From the NCBI GenBank assembly GCA_002695005.1, contig NZNT01000029.1:372001-436000 (forward strand): a DNA stretch of 64,000 nt, given 5' to 3'. Numbering within the stretch: the first letter of the stretch is position 1; every line of letters begins with the position of its first letter. The notes below the pieces were generated by a model, which saw only the letters and a program-made list of their open reading frames with translations, was not told the DNA's origin and made no database searches. Positions 62,322 through 64,000 of this stretch are shown one piece after another. The position numbers and the translations under genes are program-made. This DNA comes from Maritimibacter sp. GTDB taxonomy: Bacteria > Pseudomonadota > Alphaproteobacteria > Rhodobacterales > Rhodobacteraceae.

Positions 62322-62768
62322 ATGGTCGACGGGCGGCATCAGGGCCTCGGTGTCGGTGTCCGGCGTGTGAGGCTGGGCGCTGACGGGAGCCTGCCGCTCC
62401 CCGCCGCGTTTCACCCGCCGCCCGCGCGCCTGTGGCTGATGGCGGTGGCGCCGCCGCCCGACCGCCCGATCGTCCTGCTCACACCCGACGCGCTGGACCT
62501 TGTCGCCGCCAAGATCGGCAACCTGGAACGCGGGAGCCGGATGCGCCGCACCGCCGAGGCGGCGTTTTATGGCGAGTCACAGAAAATCCCGGCGAACGAG
62601 TCGGGCTTTACCCGCATCCCGCGCGCGCTCCTGTCCGGTATCGCGGTGGTGCCCCCGGCGCAGGTGGTGCTGCGCCCTTATCGTCACGTTCTACAGATCT
62701 GGTCGGTCGTGATGTGGGACGGGTTCGTCAGCCGGGAGCGCGGCGTCGCGAGTCCGCTCACGCCCTGA
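62322..62768 (+). CDS. Small conserved protein of unknown function
   Basis: The product has 148 residues; its ATG follows the upstream stop codon directly. A Pro-rich first half (SLPLPAAFHPPPARLWLMAVAPPPDRPIVLLTP) precedes a more conserved second half (GFTRIPRALLSGIAVVPPAQVVLRPYRHVLQIWSVVMWDGF). The IPRALL...VVLRPYRHVLQIWS section faintly recalls the swapped-hairpin fold of MraZ/AbrB proteins, but this is too weak to name. It is probably co-transcribed with the peptidoglycan-binding gene and ends at a terminator. Confidence 0.6.
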   Translation: MVDGRHQGLGVGVRRVRLGADGSLPLPAAFHPPPARLWLMAVAPPPDRPIVLLTPDALDLVAAKIGNLERGSRMRRTAEAAFYGESQKIPANESGFTRIPRALLSGIAVVPPAQVVLRPYRHVLQIWSVVMWDGFVSRERGVASPLTP

Positions 62769-62794
62769 CGTTGCGTTGCGCCGGAACGGAAAAA

Positions 62795-62820
62795 AGGCCG
62801 TCGGATCGCTCCGACGGCCT
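62795..62820. terminator. Bidirectional terminator between small unknown gene and rpmJ
   Basis: AGGCCGTCGGA (62795-62805), loop TCGC, TCCGACGGCCT (62810-62820) is a perfect 11-bp stem. On the plus strand it is followed by TTCG (a short T-run including the last stem base); on the minus strand it is followed by TTTTTCC, a good T-tract for rpmJ, 24 bases past its stop. Confidence 0.88.
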
Positions 62821-62844
62821 TTCGTCAATTCCGTAGCCTGCTGA

Positions 62845-62970
62845 TCAGCCCTGGCGGGCCTTGAAGCGGCGTTGGGTCTTGTTGATCACGTAGACGCGGC
62901 CCTTACGGCGCACGACACGGCAATCCCGGTGCCGGTTCTTCAGCGAGCGGAGCGAGTTGCGGACTTTCAT
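62845..62970 (-). CDS. rpmJ: 50S ribosomal protein L36, type B (zinc-free)
   Basis: A minus-strand frame of 41 residues starts at the ATG at 62970: [20 protein letters not shown], then [21 protein letters not shown]. The length and sequence are those of L36. The second and later Cys/His zinc ligands of the classical form are absent, which makes it the type B (YkgO-like) paralogue; most alphaproteobacteria carry only this version. GAAGGGCC on the minus strand gives the ribosome site. It is the only small ribosomal gene here, between a terminator and tRNA-Val. Confidence 0.95.
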   Translation of the reverse strand: MKVRNSLRSLKNRHRDCRVVRRKGRVYVINKTQRRFKARQG

Positions 62971-63037
62971 GGCCCTTCTCCTCATTCGCGGCGCTGGTCG
63001 CGCCTTTGTGTTCAAGCCTTGTTTCCAAGGCGGTTCA

Positions 63038-63112
63038 TGGTGGGCGATACTGGGATTGAACCAGTGACCCCTTCGATGTCAACGAAGTGCTCTACCGCTG
63101 AGCTAATCGCCC
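63038..63112 (-). tRNA. tRNA-Val (anticodon GAC)
   Basis: On the minus strand the sequence folds as a complete tRNA of 75 nt including an encoded CCA. The acceptor stem GGGCGAT/ATCGCCC, D arm GCTC/GAGC, anticodon stem CTTCG/CGAAG with loop TTGACAT, and T arm ACTGG/CCAGT all pair. The anticodon GAC (positions 34-36) reads Val codons GUC and GUU. It lies upstream of rpmJ on the same strand. Confidence 0.97.
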
Positions 63113-63259
63113 TGAATTTCTCGTCCGGGGGTAAACCCAAACAAACAGACGCGGGAAACCCCGCGCCGGTCCGCAGGTCTATAAAAGGAGTCGAAGGACC
63201 ATGCAAGGGGCTTTTGGCCTTGGTGTTTATCAGGCTATGCTGGAGTCTCAGGAGAGAAA

Positions 63260-64000
63260 ATGAGTCCCTCGCATCGCGTCGAATACCCGAGCCTTCGGTC
63301 AACCTCGGTGATCTTTGCCTCGCCCCATTCCGGGCGCGACTACGGCTGGGGTTTCCTGCGCCGCAGCGTGCTTGATTCGCGCACCATCCGATCCTCTGAA
63401 GATGCCTTTGTGGACGAGCTTTTCGCCTCGGCCCCGTCGCATGGCGCGCCGCTTCTGGCGCTGACCGTGCCGCGCGCGTTCGTGGACGTGAACCGGGGGA
63501 CCGAGGAACTGGACCCCGCGCTGATCCGGGGCGTCGAGAAGGCGCTGCACAACCCGCGCGTGACCTCCGGCCTTGGGGTGATTCCCCGGGTTGTGGCCGG
63601 GGGGCGCCCGATTTACCGCGGCAAGATCCCGCTGGCCGAGGCCGAGGCGCGGCTGCGCTCGCACTGGCACCCTTATCACGGGCGGCTCAAGACATTGGTG
63701 AACGAGTCGCATCGGCTGTTCGGTCAGGCGATCCTCATCGACTGCCATTCCATGCCGCACGAGGCGATCGACAGCCTGTGCCGGGGGCGGCGCGAGAAGC
63801 CCGAGATCGTGCTGGGCGACCGGTTCGGCGCGTCGGCGGCGGGCGAGATCGTGGACGAGATCGAACTGGCCTTCCGCGACGAGGGGTTCCGGGTCGGGCG
63901 CAACACGCCGTTCGCCGGGGCTTTTACCACGCAGCACTACGGTCGCCCCTCACGCGGACAGCACGCGATCCAGGTCGAGATCGACCGCTCGCTGTACATG
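63260..64000 (+). CDS. N-formylglutamate amidohydrolase family protein (partial, runs off right edge)
   Basis: The ATG at 63260 follows AGGAGAG and the frame stays open for 247 codons to the window end. The start MSPSHRVEYPSLRSTSVIFASPHSGRDYG has the family motif PHSG. VPRAFVDVNRG and IYRGKIPLAEAEARLRSHWHPYHGRL carry further conserved residues, with IDCHSMPHE and GRPSRGQHAIQVEIDRSLYM supplying metal and product-binding residues. The family removes formate from N-formylglutamate at the end of one histidine-degradation route, or hydrolyses similar N-acyl compounds. The stop is beyond the window. Confidence 0.92.
   Translation, partial: MSPSHRVEYPSLRSTSVIFASPHSGRDYGWGFLRRSVLDSRTIRSSEDAFVDELFASAPSHGAPLLALTVPRAFVDVNRGTEELDPALIRGVEKALHNPRVTSGLGVIPRVVAGGRPIYRGKIPLAEAEARLRSHWHPYHGRLKTLVNESHRLFGQAILIDCHSMPHEAIDSLCRGRREKPEIVLGDRFGASAAGEIVDEIELAFRDEGFRVGRNTPFAGAFTTQHYGRPSRGQHAIQVEIDRSLYM

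Noticed and set aside
1-64000. CRISPR arrays, insertion sequences, rRNA genes
   Set aside because: I saw no regularly spaced direct repeats of 25-40 bp, no transposase-like protein and no rRNA sequence. The only regular repeats are inside protein-coding genes.

Overview
ORGANISM. The window is high-GC alphaproteobacterial chromosome, most likely from the Roseobacter/Rhodobacteraceae group. The grounds are the family content: a DctQ/DctP TRAP transporter with DctB/DctD, the four-gene Anbu cluster, an aa3-oxidase subunit IV microprotein, DUF1674, DUF3035, DUF3775 and DUF5665 proteins, a LivGHMKF cassette flanked by acyl-CoA ligases, and a type B L36. I see no insertion sequence, complete prophage, CRISPR array or rRNA operon; there is one tRNA gene. 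LAYOUT. 1-4747 (minus): TRAP genes dctQ (cut by the window edge) and dctP, with the dctBD two-component pair; DctD is a degenerate AAA+ regulator and two tandem palindromes lie upstream of dctP. 4798-8714 (minus): the Anbu operon (permuted ATP-grasp, alpha-E, transglutaminase, proteasome-like Anbu). 9008-17998 (plus): a large Ig-like-repeat adhesin with a BapA-type N-terminus, followed by its own TolC/ABC/HlyD type I secretion system. 18092-24079: threonylcarbamoyl-AMP synthase (minus), then acyl-CoA dehydrogenase, metallo-hydrolase, small proteins and a PPP-type phosphatase (plus). 24164-28626: pnp and rpsO on the minus strand, split by a plus-strand yceI/cytochrome b561 pair, and then a DUF5665 gene. 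28735-33287: a membrane-anchored RTX protein, a lipoamide-dehydrogenase-like flavoprotein, and rfbC-rfbB. 33288-34874 (minus): a beta-helix, tail-spike-like gene that has lost its stop codon and runs into convergent rfbB. 35005-43755: sdhAF4 (minus), then an RNA methyltransferase, heparinase-like protein, purH, lspA, DUF3035 lipoprotein and an M16 peptidase pair. 43834-47964: mutL-rmuC, a DUF3775 gene and a convergent phosphoglycerate-mutase-type phosphatase. 48022-50645 (minus): an OmpR-type regulator and a hybrid PAS kinase that probably starts at CTG. 50855-60552: acyl-CoA synthetase, LivG, LivH, a small membrane protein, LivM, LivK and LivF, then a minus-strand protein with a duplicated domain and a phenylacetate-CoA-ligase-like protein. 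60672-64000: a caspase-like/peptidoglycan-binding protein, a small unknown, rpmJ, tRNA-Val(GAC), and the start of an N-formylglutamate amidohydrolase. HOW IT WORKS TOGETHER. The window combines nutrient uptake (C4-dicarboxylate-type TRAP; Liv plus CoA ligation), surface adhesion by type I secretion, envelope maintenance (M16 pair, lspA, lipoproteins, peptidoglycan-binding protein) and core housekeeping. The parts that reward most attention are the regulator without GAFTGA and its tandem sites, the Anbu operon, the adhesin cassette, the truncated beta-helix/rfbB junction, the tandem-duplicated unknown at 58377-59195, and the caspase-like protein that has lost its cysteine.
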